NCBI RefSeq assembly: GCF_025699065.1
Contig: NZ_JAILWF010000001.1
Span: 211,626-275,625, forward strand
DNA length: 64,000 bases
Direction of reading: 5' to 3'
Source: Nitrosarchaeum sp.
Lineage (GTDB): Archaea; Thermoproteota; Nitrososphaeria; Nitrososphaerales; Nitrosopumilaceae
Shown here: positions 50,134-57,572 of the stretch, one piece after another
Position numbering within the stretch: the stretch's first letter is position 1
Layout: each line of letters starts with the position of its first letter
Program-made: the position numbers and the translations under genes
Notes under the pieces: generated by a model
What the model saw: only the letters and a program-made list of their open reading frames with translations
Told to the model about the DNA's origin: nothing
Databases searched by the model: none

Positions 50134-50595
50134 TTACAAATGATACTTTTTTCTAATTAGAGCTAAATGGTCCAATTTAATTTCTTCATCGATTTCAAAC
50201 AATACTTTTCCATAACTTTGTATTTCATAAATTCGATAAAATTTTTTCCCATTTTTATCAAAATTTGTAGAGATCACTTTTTTGTCATTTGTAATAGAAT
50301 ATCTATTAAGAATCGTGCCTACAAGACTGCGTTTCTGTAGTAATTCATTAACAACGTAATCAGGGAGGTGATTTCTATCAAATTTTATTATTGCTCGGAT
50401 TATTGGTAATTCATCTGCAGATACAACAATTTTTCTCTCAAATTTTGTACCAGGTTTGGGAGTATTTTGTTCAATTAAATCGATACAGATTTTACAATTT
50501 AGGTTCTCGCCAAGTACGGTAACAACTTGTCCTAATGGAGCATCAAGAATTTTTTTCAGGAAAGTATCATTTTTTTCAAATTTTGAGATAGACAT
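50134..50595 (-). CDS. Hypothetical protein with possible chorismate-lyase-like fold
   Basis: A 153-residue protein. The order is V-T-V-L-G-E-N-L-N-C-K-I-C-I-D, then R-K-I-V-V-S-A-D-E-L-P-I-I-R-A-I-I-K-F-D, V-V-N-E-L-L-Q-K-R-S-L-V-G-T-I-L, and Y-R-I-Y-E-I-Q. Arg/strand, A-x-I, helix with L-L, then S-L-V-G-T-I-L recalls the chorismate lyase/UTRA fold, but I do not see a strong match. It is convergent with tpiA. Function is left open. Confidence 0.7.
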   Translation of the reverse strand: MSISKFEKNDTFLKKILDAPLGQVVTVLGENLNCKICIDLIEQNTPKPGTKFERKIVVSADELPIIRAIIKFDRNHLPDYVVNELLQKRSLVGTILNRYSITNDKKVISTNFDKNGKKFYRIYEIQSYGKVLFEIDEEIKLDHLALIRKKYHL

Positions 50596-50731
50596 CTTAA
50601 TCTCGTGGGCAAAAATTCAACGTGTAGACAAAAAATATCACAATTTCTGGATCGACAGTAATTAACATAGTCATTATATTCATATTATATTAGATAAATA
50701 TAAGGAATATATTGATATTTCTTTAGATTCA

Positions 50732-50758
50732 TTAAGATATTAAGCATAATCTTAAATA
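50732..50758 (+). promoter_or_regulatory. Inverted repeat and TATA box before the AsnC gene
   Basis: TTAAGAT (50732-50738) and ATCTTAA (50749-50755) are 10 bp apart. They overlap the TATA-like CTTAAATA (50751-50758), centred 25.5 nt before ATG 50780. Lrp/AsnC proteins often repress themselves through such sites. Confidence 0.45.
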
Positions 50759-50779
50759 TTTATTCACAATATATGATAC

Positions 50780-51223
50780 ATGGAATTTGATGAGACAGAT
50801 ACAAAAATCATCAACAATCTACTTGTGGACGCAAGATTATCAGCAAGACAGCTTGCACATAAAATTGGATTATCAACTGTCACAGTACTTAGTAGAATTA
50901 AAAAACTAGAGCAAAAAAAGATAATCACAGGATACACTGCACGTTTAGATCATCAAATACTTGGATACGACCTTACAGCAATAATAGAAGTTAAAACAAC
51001 AAAGGGGAAAATGTTAGAGATAGAAAATAAAATTGCAGAAAATGAAAATGTGTGTGCCGTGTATGATGTTACAGGTCCAGCAGATATTTTAGTCATAAGT
51101 AAATTCAAAAACAGGAATGATCTAAGTAAATTTGTAAAAAGTCTATCAACCATAGCAAATGTAGAAAATACAGAAACACATATTGTATTAAACAGTGTTA
51201 AAGAAGATTTTCGACTATCATAG
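50780..51223 (+). CDS. Lrp/AsnC-family transcriptional regulator
   Basis: A 147-residue protein with an N-terminal HTH (D-A-R-L-S-A-R-Q-L-A-H-K-I-G-L-S, T-V-L-S-R-I-K-K-L) and a C-terminal RAM ligand domain (T-A-I-I-E-V-K-T-T-K-G-K, V-C-A-V-Y-D-V-T-G-P-A-D-I-L-V). The family senses amino acids and controls nitrogen and energy genes. A 7-bp inverted repeat overlaps its own TATA box. The gene is isolated, with about 550 bp of AT-rich DNA after it. Confidence 0.92.
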   Translation: MEFDETDTKIINNLLVDARLSARQLAHKIGLSTVTVLSRIKKLEQKKIITGYTARLDHQILGYDLTAIIEVKTTKGKMLEIENKIAENENVCAVYDVTGPADILVISKFKNRNDLSKFVKSLSTIANVENTETHIVLNSVKEDFRLS

Positions 51224-51775
51224 GATGTAAATAATTTTAATTTAAAATCAAATTCTAAATAAATTTTAAGAATAGATTAAAAATATTTTAAATTCAAGAA
51301 ATGTAATAAAAAAGCACGAGTGAATTAATTACCATACATCATGGAATACGGAATACATTAATCTTTACTGGGATAGTTAGTGTAATAGCTGCGCTAGTGT
51401 TATTTTTAAAATAACAACACAATCGGATGATAAATTTTATCTAATTTTAAAATGTAACCTCATCTTTCATCATTAATAATAAATTGTTTTGTAAATGATC
51501 ACACCCCACTACAAAATTTAAATTATTTAATAATGAATCAATAACGCACATTTATTTTTTGCATATTGATAATAACAGTCAAATGCCATATCAAATTAAT
51601 TACATTTTCTAAATTGATTCCAAACATCCTGATAAGTATATTACATTATAACATGTCACTTACGGTAAGTTCCTGTTAGAAACTCCTTACAAAAATGTTG
51701 TTATTCAAGAATAGAGTTTCAAATCTTCTATTGAAACTGGCTTTATGAATGTCTTGATAGATTCCAAACATATTA
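51224..51775. other. Roughly 550-bp AT-rich spacer
   Basis: There is no gene of ordinary length. It holds one possible membrane micro-ORF (51334-51414), long A/T stretches, and near 51700-51790 two similar segments containing attccaaacat (51619-51629 and 51761-51771). I see no tRNA, no long inverted repeat and no terminator. Confidence 0.5.
51334..51414 (+). CDS. Possible single-helix membrane micro-ORF with ATA start
   Basis: From ATA 51334 the frame reads M-H-H-G-I-R-N-T-L-I-F-T-G-I-V-S-V-I-A-A and ends L-V-L-F-L-K then TAA, one transmembrane helix. The ATA is 26.5 nt from a TATA-like TAATAAAA. There is no ATG, GTG or TTG in this frame between the preceding stop and the helix. The AT-rich DNA makes a chance TATA match likely. 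Confidence 0.2.
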   Translation: MHHGIRNTLIFTGIVSVIAALVLFLK

Positions 51776-51853
51776 TCAAGTAAATGCCAATACTTCGTTT
51801 TTATCCATTTTTTCTTTTAGCTTTTCTTTATCTCGTTCTTTTTTGTCTTTCAT
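51776..51853 (-). CDS. Possible charged micro-protein
   Basis: A 25-residue frame with M-K-D-K-K-E-R-D-K-E-K-L-K-E-K-M-D-K-N-E, almost all helix-forming charged residues. The ATG 51853 lies exactly 26.5 nt from an ATATAAAT box on the minus strand (51876-51883). There is no family match, and size makes coding potential hard to judge. Confidence 0.4.
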   Translation of the reverse strand: MKDKKERDKEKLKEKMDKNEVLAFT

Positions 51854-51875
51854 GTAAAATATTGGAATTATTGGA

Positions 51876-51883
51876 ATTTATAT
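51876..51883 (-). promoter_or_regulatory. TATA box of the charged micro-protein
   Basis: ATATAAAT on the minus strand is centred 26.5 nt before ATG 51853. Confidence 0.4.
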
Positions 51884-51959
51884 TCATTGTATAAAATATG
51901 AATAAATATACAAAAATTATTGAAAAAAACAAACATTTTTTAAGAATTTTGAAAATAAA

Positions 51960-51965
51960 TTATAA
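51960..51965 (+). promoter_or_regulatory. TATA box of the small Cys-rich operon
   Basis: TTATAA is centred 26.5 nt before ATG 51989, giving a leaderless first gene. Confidence 0.5.
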
Positions 51966-51988
51966 CATTATGAATTAATAATTATAGC

Positions 51989-52078
51989 ATGCGTGAGATT
52001 CTAAAATGTGAGCATACACCAGATTTAGAAAGTTATGAGTGTAATGACGGAATGCAAATTTGTGTTTCTTGTGGATGA
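51989..52078 (+). CDS. Cys-rich micro-protein, first gene of a small-protein operon
   Basis: A 29-residue frame: M-R-E-I-L-K-C-E-H-T-P-D-L-E-S-Y-E-C, then I-C-V-S-C-G and stop. C-x-H, C and C-x2-C can bind one zinc ion. The TTATAA box at 51960-51965 is 26.5 nt from the ATG. The stop TGA overlaps the ATG of the next gene (ATGA at 52075-52078). I recognise no family. Confidence 0.55.
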   Translation: MREILKCEHTPDLESYECNDGMQICVSCG

Positions 52079-52248
52079 CGAAGGGAGTTATAGAAACGAA
52101 CTCAAAAGCAGTTCTAGAAAAAATTGAACCATATACTAATTGCAATAATTGCCACATACCACTACCACATTGTCATTGCATGTATCCTTATTGTGGAAAT
52201 TGTGATGAACACGAACATGCATTATTTGATACAGTTACAGGAGGTTAG
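52075..52248 (+). CDS. Cys/His-rich small protein, second gene of the operon
   Basis: The ATG at 52075 overlaps the preceding stop, giving 57 residues. The second half is N-C-N-N-C-H-I-P-L-P-H-C-H-C-M-Y-P-Y-C-G, then N-C-D-E-H-E-H. Six Cys and several His in 30 residues could hold two metal ions. A frame from 52060 would add 5 residues before the ATG but loses the coupling. I recognise no family. Redox or metal handling is the most natural guess. Confidence 0.6.
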   Translation: MTKGVIETNSKAVLEKIEPYTNCNNCHIPLPHCHCMYPYCGNCDEHEHALFDTVTGG

Positions 52249-52251
52249 AAG

Positions 52252-52410
52252 GTGAATATCCACTACACTAAAACAATTAAGTGTATTACATACGACAAAG
52301 CGATTTGGGAAGTTAATTTTGATGCTGAGATCATTCGTCCAAAATGTGGACAGCGTTCAAATCCAACCCCAGACACCAAAGATAAAATGCCATACTTGAT
52401 TTATCATTAA
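52252..52410 (+). CDS. Small protein, third gene of the operon
   Basis: A 52-residue frame from GTG 52252, with a perfect GGAGGT ribosome binding site six bases upstream (52240-52245) lying in the end of the previous gene. It reads M-N-I-H-Y-T-K-T-I-K-C-I-T-Y-D-K, then I-I-R-P-K-C-G-Q-R-S. Two Cys residues only. The strong Shine-Dalgarno in an otherwise leaderless region argues that it is translated. Confidence 0.55.
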   Translation: MNIHYTKTIKCITYDKAIWEVNFDAEIIRPKCGQRSNPTPDTKDKMPYLIYH

Positions 52411-52412
52411 AA

Positions 52413-52943
52413 TTATTTAGTAAAACCTTGATCTCCAACTACATTAAGAGTAATTGTAGATTTTATGTTTGGAATTTTTCGTATTTTTTTACCAATGATA
52501 TCTGAAATCTCGTTATAAGTAGGAGCTGCTAGTTTGCAAATTATTTCAAAAGAACCAATTAAATTGTCAGCTTCCAATATCTCAGGTATTTTTTCTAACT
52601 CCTGTAAAATGGATGATTCATTGGATCTGTTACAGTGTATAATTACAAAAGCTTGTGCCATGTATTTATCTAAAATCTCTTTTTCACTTTTTGTTATTTT
52701 TTTAAAACTAAATTTTTCATTTACCAACAATGTTAATGTAGAGGAAATTTTTTTGATTTTTCTAATTCCATTGGAAATATCATTTTGAATTTTTTGCTCG
52801 TTACTCGATTCAAGTTTTGTCAAAATATCATAAGAACCAAAAGTGCCATGTGCCTCTTTTACACTCTCAATATGATTCAAATAAGATAAAATAGAATCTT
52901 CAGTTCCAGATTCATTAGATAGCAAAACATATGCTTTAGACAT
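52413..52943 (-). CDS. Tandem RAM (Lrp/AsnC ligand-binding) domain protein without HTH
   Basis: A 176-residue protein with two RAM domains: A-Y-V-L-L-S-N-E-S, H-G-T-F-G-S-Y-D-I-L-T-K-L near 32-44, then A-F-V-I-I-H-C-N-R and I-G-S-F-E-I-I-C-K-L near 127-136. A DNA-binding HTH is missing. Such stand-alone RAM proteins can bind effectors and pair with AsnC regulators. It starts 3 bp after the single RAM gene and is probably cotranscribed with it. Confidence 0.85.
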   Translation of the reverse strand: MSKAYVLLSNESGTEDSILSYLNHIESVKEAHGTFGSYDILTKLESSNEQKIQNDISNGIRKIKKISSTLTLLVNEKFSFKKITKSEKEILDKYMAQAFVIIHCNRSNESSILQELEKIPEILEADNLIGSFEIICKLAAPTYNEISDIIGKKIRKIPNIKSTITLNVVGDQGFTK

Positions 52944-52946
52944 ACT

Positions 52947-53186
52947 CTAGTTTTGCCCCTCAATTCCCACAAGGGTAAGTGTTGATCGTATGTGTTCCAT
53001 TTTTCTAATACTCCAAATAATCATTTCACGTAATTTTTCTTTTTCAGCATGTTCCATTTTTGCAAGAATATCATAAGCTCCAAAAGTACCTTGAACTTCT
53101 TTGACAGAATCTATATGCTTGAGATTTTCAATGACAAACTCCTCTTGCCCAAGATCACAATTAATCAAAACATAAGCCACTGCCAT
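52947..53186 (-). CDS. Single RAM-domain (stand-alone Lrp ligand-binding) protein
   Basis: ATG 53186 (M-A-V-A-Y-V-L-I-N-C) gives 79 residues. It is exactly 26.5 nt from a TAAATAAT box (53209-53216), while an in-frame start at 53204 is too close to it. The domain has V-Q-G-T-F-G-A-Y-D-I-L-A-K-M, the RAM glycine loop. There is no HTH. It is the first gene of a two-gene operon with the tandem RAM protein. Confidence 0.85.
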   Translation of the reverse strand: MAVAYVLINCDLGQEEFVIENLKHIDSVKEVQGTFGAYDILAKMEHAEKEKLREMIIWSIRKMEHIRSTLTLVGIEGQN

Positions 53187-53208
53187 AACGGTATATCTAA
53201 TCACGATT

Positions 53209-53216
53209 ATTATTTA
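53209..53216 (-). promoter_or_regulatory. TATA box of the RAM operon
   Basis: TAAATAAT on the minus strand, centred 26.5 nt before ATG 53186. Confidence 0.5.
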
Positions 53217-53235
53217 AGACAAAATATTACTTCAT

Positions 53236-53265
53236 GAAAATTTGTATCAATTACAAGTAATTTTC
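53236..53265. promoter_or_regulatory. 30-bp imperfect dyad between the VOC and RAM genes
   Basis: GAAAATTTGTA and TACAAGTAATTTTC pair with a small bulge around a 5-base centre. It may be an operator for the RAM operon or a terminator of the upstream VOC gene. Confidence 0.35.
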
Positions 53266-53285
53266 AAACAAATTTAATTTAAAAT

Positions 53286-53756
53286 TTATTTAAGATTACC
53301 TTTCATAAATTCGGCGCCAGCTTTTTGAATCTCCTCAATGGACATTTCTTTTTTTCTGGTAGCAACAGTCCATCTATGACCAAATGGATCTACCAGCATC
53401 CCAATTCTGTCTCCCCAAAATCCATCCATAAGAGGCAACATAGATTGGGCACCCACTGAAACAGCTTTACTAAAAACAGAATCAGCATCATCCACATACA
53501 GGTAAATTGCTCCACTAGGACCGCCTGTAGATTTGGGGGATAGACATCCCATTTCAGGCATTTCGTCACAAAGCATAATGGCGGAATCACCAATTCTTAT
53601 TTCAGCATGCATTATGGATTTGCCATCAGGGCCTGGAAATCTATAAACCTCTTTGGCATCAAATGCTTTTTTGTAAAATTCTATTGCGTCAGATGCTCCA
53701 CGAATAGTCAAAGTAGGGGTAACAGAATGATATCCATCCGGAATTGGTTTTACCAT
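53286..53756 (-). CDS. VOC/PhnB-like glyoxalase-fold protein
   Basis: A 156-residue protein of the vicinal-oxygen-chelate superfamily. It begins S-V-T-P-T-L-T-I-R-G-A-S-D-A-I-E-F-Y-K-K and contains H-A-E-I-R-I-G-D-S-A-I-M-L-C-D-E. The repeat has G-A-I-Y-L-Y-V-D-D-A-D and the end F-G-H-R-W-T-V-A-T. PhnB-like proteins are of unclear function, often metal-binding. Metal ligands H, E and H are in the usual places. It is separate from the RAM operon by a dyad. Confidence 0.87.
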   Translation of the reverse strand: MVKPIPDGYHSVTPTLTIRGASDAIEFYKKAFDAKEVYRFPGPDGKSIMHAEIRIGDSAIMLCDEMPEMGCLSPKSTGGPSGAIYLYVDDADSVFSKAVSVGAQSMLPLMDGFWGDRIGMLVDPFGHRWTVATRKKEMSIEEIQKAGAEFMKGNLK

Positions 53757-53896
53757 GAAAGATAATGGAACTGAATCAATTTATCTTTTTATCGATCAGA
53801 TATTTTTTTAGAGAAAAAATATTTTTCAGATATTGTAAATATGGTGTAATTTGTTTGATGTGCCATATAGAAATCAAAGTAAATAACTTGTCAGTC

Positions 53897-53950
53897 ATGG
53901 CAGCAAAGAAAAAAGCAGCAGCAAAAAAATCAGCAACAAAGAAAAAGTAA
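53897..53950 (+). CDS. Possible lysine/alanine-rich micro-peptide
   Basis: A 17-residue frame M-A-A-K-K-K-A-A-A-K-K-S-A-T-K-K-K, histone-tail-like. A CATATAG element lies about 29 nt upstream, and a terminator-like hairpin with a U tract follows directly (53956-53984), so the unit is likely transcribed. The tail of the next gene, PPDK, is built from similar Lys/Ala steps. A longer in-frame start at 53765 exists but has no supporting signal. It could be a nucleic-acid-binding peptide or a chance frame. Confidence 0.4.
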   Translation: MAAKKKAAAKKSATKKK

Positions 53951-53955
53951 CAGTA

Positions 53956-53984
53956 TAAGATATTTTTTATCTTACATTTTTTTT
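53956..53984 (+). terminator. Hairpin with U tract after the micro-peptide
   Basis: TAAGATA (53956-53962) pairs with TATCTTA (53968-53974) across a TTTTT loop and is followed by CA and eight or nine T. This is the clearest terminator-like structure in the window. Confidence 0.55.
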
Positions 53985-54104
53985 ATTATAATCCCATAAT
54001 CTAAAAAACGATCTAAGGCTTGTGTTTCGAAGAGGCATAGTTTAGAAAATCTGCTAAGGCAATGCTTTAAAAACCCCTGATTTTGATTTGATAATCTAGA
54101 TAAA

Positions 54105-56858
54105 ATGAAACAAGTTTACTTTTATGATGAAGGAGACGGGAAAAATAAGAAGCTTCTAGGTGGAAAAGGAGCTGGTCTGTGTGAAATGACCCAACTCAAG
54201 TTACCAGTACCACCAGGATTTACGATTACTACTCAAGTCTGTAATGAGTATTACCAAAATGGAAAAAAATTGCCAAAAACATTGATGGCAGAAGTAAAAA
54301 AGAACATTACAAAAATTGAAAAAAGAACTGGAAAAAAATGGAATTCTAAAGAAAACCCATTATTAGTTTCAGTAAGATCAGGTGCTGCAATATCCATGCC
54401 AGGAATGATGGATACTATTTTAAATTTAGGATTAAATGATGAGACAGTTGAGGGATTAGCAAAGAAGAGCAACAACCCAAGATTTGCGTGGGATTCTTAC
54501 AGAAGATTTGTTCAGCTGTTTGGCAAAGTGGTATTTGGTGTCGATGATAAAAAATTTGATGTAGTTTTAGAAAATGCAAAATTAAATCAAGCAGTACAAG
54601 CAGATAGTGCATTAAATGAAAAATCGTTGAAATTAGTAGTTACCGAGTACAAAAAGATTTGTGAAAAACATACAGGTATTTCATTTCCCTCTGATCCTTC
54701 TGAGCAATTGGAATTAGCAATCAAAGCAGTGTTTGGAAGTTGGATGGGAGAACGAGCAATTGTTTACAGAGAAAGAAATAACATTACAAAAGATATTGCA
54801 AATGGAACTGCGGTAAATGTAGTTTCAATGGCATTTGGAAATATGGGCAATGATAGTGCTACAGGAGTTGTTTTTACAAGAAACCCAGGAGATGGAACTA
54901 GACATCTTTTTGGTGAATATTTAGTGAATGCTCAAGGAGAAGATGTTGTCGCAGGGGTCAGAACTGGGAAACCAGTAGATGAAATGAAAATCGAGATGCC
55001 AGCATCATACAAGCAGTTAGAACAGACATGTGAAAAATTAGAAAGACATTACAAAGAACCACAAGACATAGAGTTTACAATTGAACGCGGTGTGTTTTAT
55101 TTATTACAAACAAGAAATGCAAAGATGAATGCAGTTGGAATGGTAAAGACTTCAGTAGATATGGTTAATGAAAAATTAATTGATAAAAATAGAGCACTTA
55201 CCAGATTACACGCTGAACAATTAGAACAACTGCTCCATAGAACAATTGATTCAAAATCTATTAAAAATTACACATTATTGGTAAAAGGAATAGCGGCATC
55301 ACCAGGAGCGGCTAGTGGGATAGCAGTACTAGATGTAAAAAGGGCAACAGCGATGGGCGAAAATGGAGCCAAAGTAATTCTAGTCAGAGAAGAAACAAAG
55401 CCAGAAGACGTTCCAGCATTTTTTGAATCAGTAGGAATTCTTACAAGTAGAGGTGGAAAAACATCCCATGCCGCAGTAGTAGCAAGAGGCATGGGCAAAC
55501 CATGTATTGTAGGTTGCTCAGATTTGAGAATTGATTACGATAATAAACAATTCAGTGTAGATGATAAAATAGTTCACGAAGGAGATGCAATTACGATTGA
55601 CGGTAGCACTGGTTCAGTTTATTTAGGAGAAATTCCAACAACAGAACCAAAAATTACAGAAGATTTTAAAACAATACTAGAATGGGCCCAAAAAGTAAAA
55701 CAAATAGGTATTAGAGCAAATGCAGACACTCCAGAAGGAGCTAAATTAGCAAGAGAGTTTGGAGGTCAAGGTATCGGCCTATGCAGAACAGAAAGAATGT
55801 TCAACGGAAGTGACAGAATTGGATTATTTGTAGATATGATCATGGCAGAAAACATTGAAGAAAGAAAAAAAGTTTTGACCAAATTGGGAGAATTACAAAA
55901 AAGTGATTTCATTGAAATACTAAAAGCGATGGAAGGATATGCAGTTACAATTAGATTATTGGATCCGCCATTGCATGAATTTTTACCAAATCCAGAAGAG
56001 TTGAATCAAAAAATCCACAAGCTAGAACAGAAAAATGAAACAGTAGAATTAGAGAAAACAAAAACCCTACTAAAAAGAGCAAAAGAACTTGCGGAAATTA
56101 ATCCAATGATGGGCCATAGAGGAGTAAGAGTGGGAATTACATACCCAGAAATTTATGAGATGCAAATTAGAGCAGTGTTTGAAGCAGCAGCAGAATTAGC
56201 AAAGAATAAAGTGGACGCCCATCCACAAATCATGATTCCACAGATTAGCAGTATTGCAGAATTAAATCATATTAAAAAAATCTACGACAATATCAAAAAG
56301 GAAATGGAAACAAAATATAATATGAAATTAAAGATTAACTTTGGAACAATGATTGAAGTTGTCAGAGCAGCTTTGACTGCAAATGAACTTGCCAGTACTG
56401 CAGAATTCTTTAGTTTTGGCACAAATGATCTTACACAAGGAACATTTAGCTTTAGTCGGGAAGATGTCGAAGGAAAATTCTTACCAGAATATATGGATAA
56501 AGAGATCCTAGAGAGAAATCCATTCCAATCAATTGATGTAAACGGAGTTGGAAGTTTAATGAAAATAGGCATTTCAGCTGGCAGAAGCATCAAACCAGAC
56601 ATGGAGATAGGAATTTGCGGAGAACATGGTGGAGACCCAAATTCAATTAAATTCTGCCACAATGCAAAGCTGAGCTATGTCAGTGCATCACCACATAGAA
56701 TTCCAATTGCAATAATAGCAGCTGCCCAGGCAGCAATTGAACAACCAAAGAAAGCAGCTAAAAAACCAGTAAAGAAAGCAGCTAAAAAACCAGTAAAGAA
56801 AGCAGCTAAAAAACCAGTAAAGAAAGCAGTAAGAAAAAACAAATCTAAAAGAAGATAA
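54105..56858 (+). CDS. ppdK: Pyruvate, phosphate dikinase with histone-like tail
   Basis: A 917-residue enzyme that makes phosphoenolpyruvate from pyruvate, ATP and phosphate for gluconeogenesis. The N-terminal ATP-grasp half starts L-L-G-G-K-G-A-G-L-C-E-M. The phosphohistidine is H455 in G-G-K-T-S-H-A-A-V-V, and the catalytic Cys is C838 in G-I-C-G-E-H-G-G. The enzyme body would end near residue 880. The last 35-40 residues are K-K-A-A-K-K-P-V repeated three times plus K/R. Such a tail resembles histone H1 ends and is unusual for PPDK. A TATA-like CTTTAAAA lies about 35 nt before ATG 54105. Confidence 0.95.
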   Translation: MKQVYFYDEGDGKNKKLLGGKGAGLCEMTQLKLPVPPGFTITTQVCNEYYQNGKKLPKTLMAEVKKNITKIEKRTGKKWNSKENPLLVSVRSGAAISMPGMMDTILNLGLNDETVEGLAKKSNNPRFAWDSYRRFVQLFGKVVFGVDDKKFDVVLENAKLNQAVQADSALNEKSLKLVVTEYKKICEKHTGISFPSDPSEQLELAIKAVFGSWMGERAIVYRERNNITKDIANGTAVNVVSMAFGNMGNDSATGVVFTRNPGDGTRHLFGEYLVNAQGEDVVAGVRTGKPVDEMKIEMPASYKQLEQTCEKLERHYKEPQDIEFTIERGVFYLLQTRNAKMNAVGMVKTSVDMVNEKLIDKNRALTRLHAEQLEQLLHRTIDSKSIKNYTLLVKGIAASPGAASGIAVLDVKRATAMGENGAKVILVREETKPEDVPAFFESVGILTSRGGKTSHAAVVARGMGKPCIVGCSDLRIDYDNKQFSVDDKIVHEGDAITIDGSTGSVYLGEIPTTEPKITEDFKTILEWAQKVKQIGIRANADTPEGAKLAREFGGQGIGLCRTERMFNGSDRIGLFVDMIMAENIEERKKVLTKLGELQKSDFIEILKAMEGYAVTIRLLDPPLHEFLPNPEELNQKIHKLEQKNETVELEKTKTLLKRAKELAEINPMMGHRGVRVGITYPEIYEMQIRAVFEAAAELAKNKVDAHPQIMIPQISSIAELNHIKKIYDNIKKEMETKYNMKLKINFGTMIEVVRAALTANELASTAEFFSFGTNDLTQGTFSFSREDVEGKFLPEYMDKEILERNPFQSIDVNGVGSLMKIGISAGRSIKPDMEIGICGEHGGDPNSIKFCHNAKLSYVSASPHRIPIAIIAAAQAAIEQPKKAAKKPVKKAAKKPVKKAAKKPVKKAVRKNKSKRR
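56748..56819. repeat. Three 24-bp repeats encoding the PPDK tail
   Basis: aagaaagcagctaaaaaacc-agta occurs three times without a mismatch, adding K-K-A-A-K-K-P-V each time. A fourth partial copy K-K-A-V-R-K follows. Slippage is a likely origin. Confidence 0.92.
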
Positions 56859-56905
56859 TTGCATAAAACACATTTTAAAACTAGTTAACCATAGTACAAT
56901 ACGAA

Positions 56906-57463
56906 TTGCTACCAAGAATTGATTCAATTAAACAAATGAGATTAAAAATAGGGATTACACAAAAACAACTTGCAACAATGGTTGGAGTAAGTACATCAAT
57001 GATTAATCAAATAGAATCAGGTAGAAGTCAGCCAAGTTATGACACTGCAAAAAAAGTTTTTGACAGTCTTGCAAATTTAGAAGGAAAATCATCATCTCAT
57101 AAAGCGGGAGACTTTTGTAGTAAAGATGTTGTAAAATTGAAACCAACCAATACTTTACATGATGCAATTAAAAAAATGCATGAATCATCCATCAGTCAGA
57201 TTCCTATTTTCAATGGAACTGAACTTGTTGGTGTAATATCAGAAGATGGAATTGTCAAACATCTTGCAGATGTAGGGGAATCTGAACTAAAAAATGCAAA
57301 ACTAGCGGATACGATGGAGCCGGTTCCACCAATTGTAGATTATGATACACCAGCAAACATTCTAGTTCCATTAATCAGATATTCAAAGTGTATTCTAGTA
57401 TCAAAAAAATCAAAGATAATTGGGATAATTACTGCATCAGATACGTTAAAGATGATGGAATAA
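56906..57463 (+). CDS. XRE HTH and CBS-pair regulator
   Basis: A 185-residue protein. An XRE helix-turn-helix at 10-65 (I-T-Q-K-Q-L-A-T-M-V-G-V-S-T-S-M-I-N-Q-I-E-S-G) is followed by two CBS motifs (Q-I-P-I-F-N-G-T-E-L-V-G-V-I-S-E-D-G, then I-G-I-I-T-A-S-D-T-L). CBS pairs bind AMP, ATP or SAM, so this is probably an energy- or SAM-sensitive repressor. The start is TTG 56906. A TTTTAAAA box lies about 29 nt upstream. It follows PPDK directly on the same strand and could regulate gluconeogenesis. Confidence 0.88.
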   Translation: MLPRIDSIKQMRLKIGITQKQLATMVGVSTSMINQIESGRSQPSYDTAKKVFDSLANLEGKSSSHKAGDFCSKDVVKLKPTNTLHDAIKKMHESSISQIPIFNGTELVGVISEDGIVKHLADVGESELKNAKLADTMEPVPPIVDYDTPANILVPLIRYSKCILVSKKSKIIGIITASDTLKMME

Positions 57464-57572
57464 ATCTAAATTTCAAAAATTTTCTAAAAAATCACTATTA
57501 AAACAATTAGTATCAATCATCAGTAGGAATTCTCAGCAGACTAGATATTCTAAAAACATAGTTGTAAAATCA

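Noticed and set aside
52340..52375. tRNA T-arm-like gttcaaatc
   Set aside because: The flanking bases do not pair and there is no anticodon or acceptor stem. It is part of the third small Cys-rich gene.
56688..56927. Minus-strand frame with repeated F-F-S-C-F-L-Y-W
   Set aside because: It is only the antisense reading of the Lys/Ala repeats of PPDK, with no promoter.
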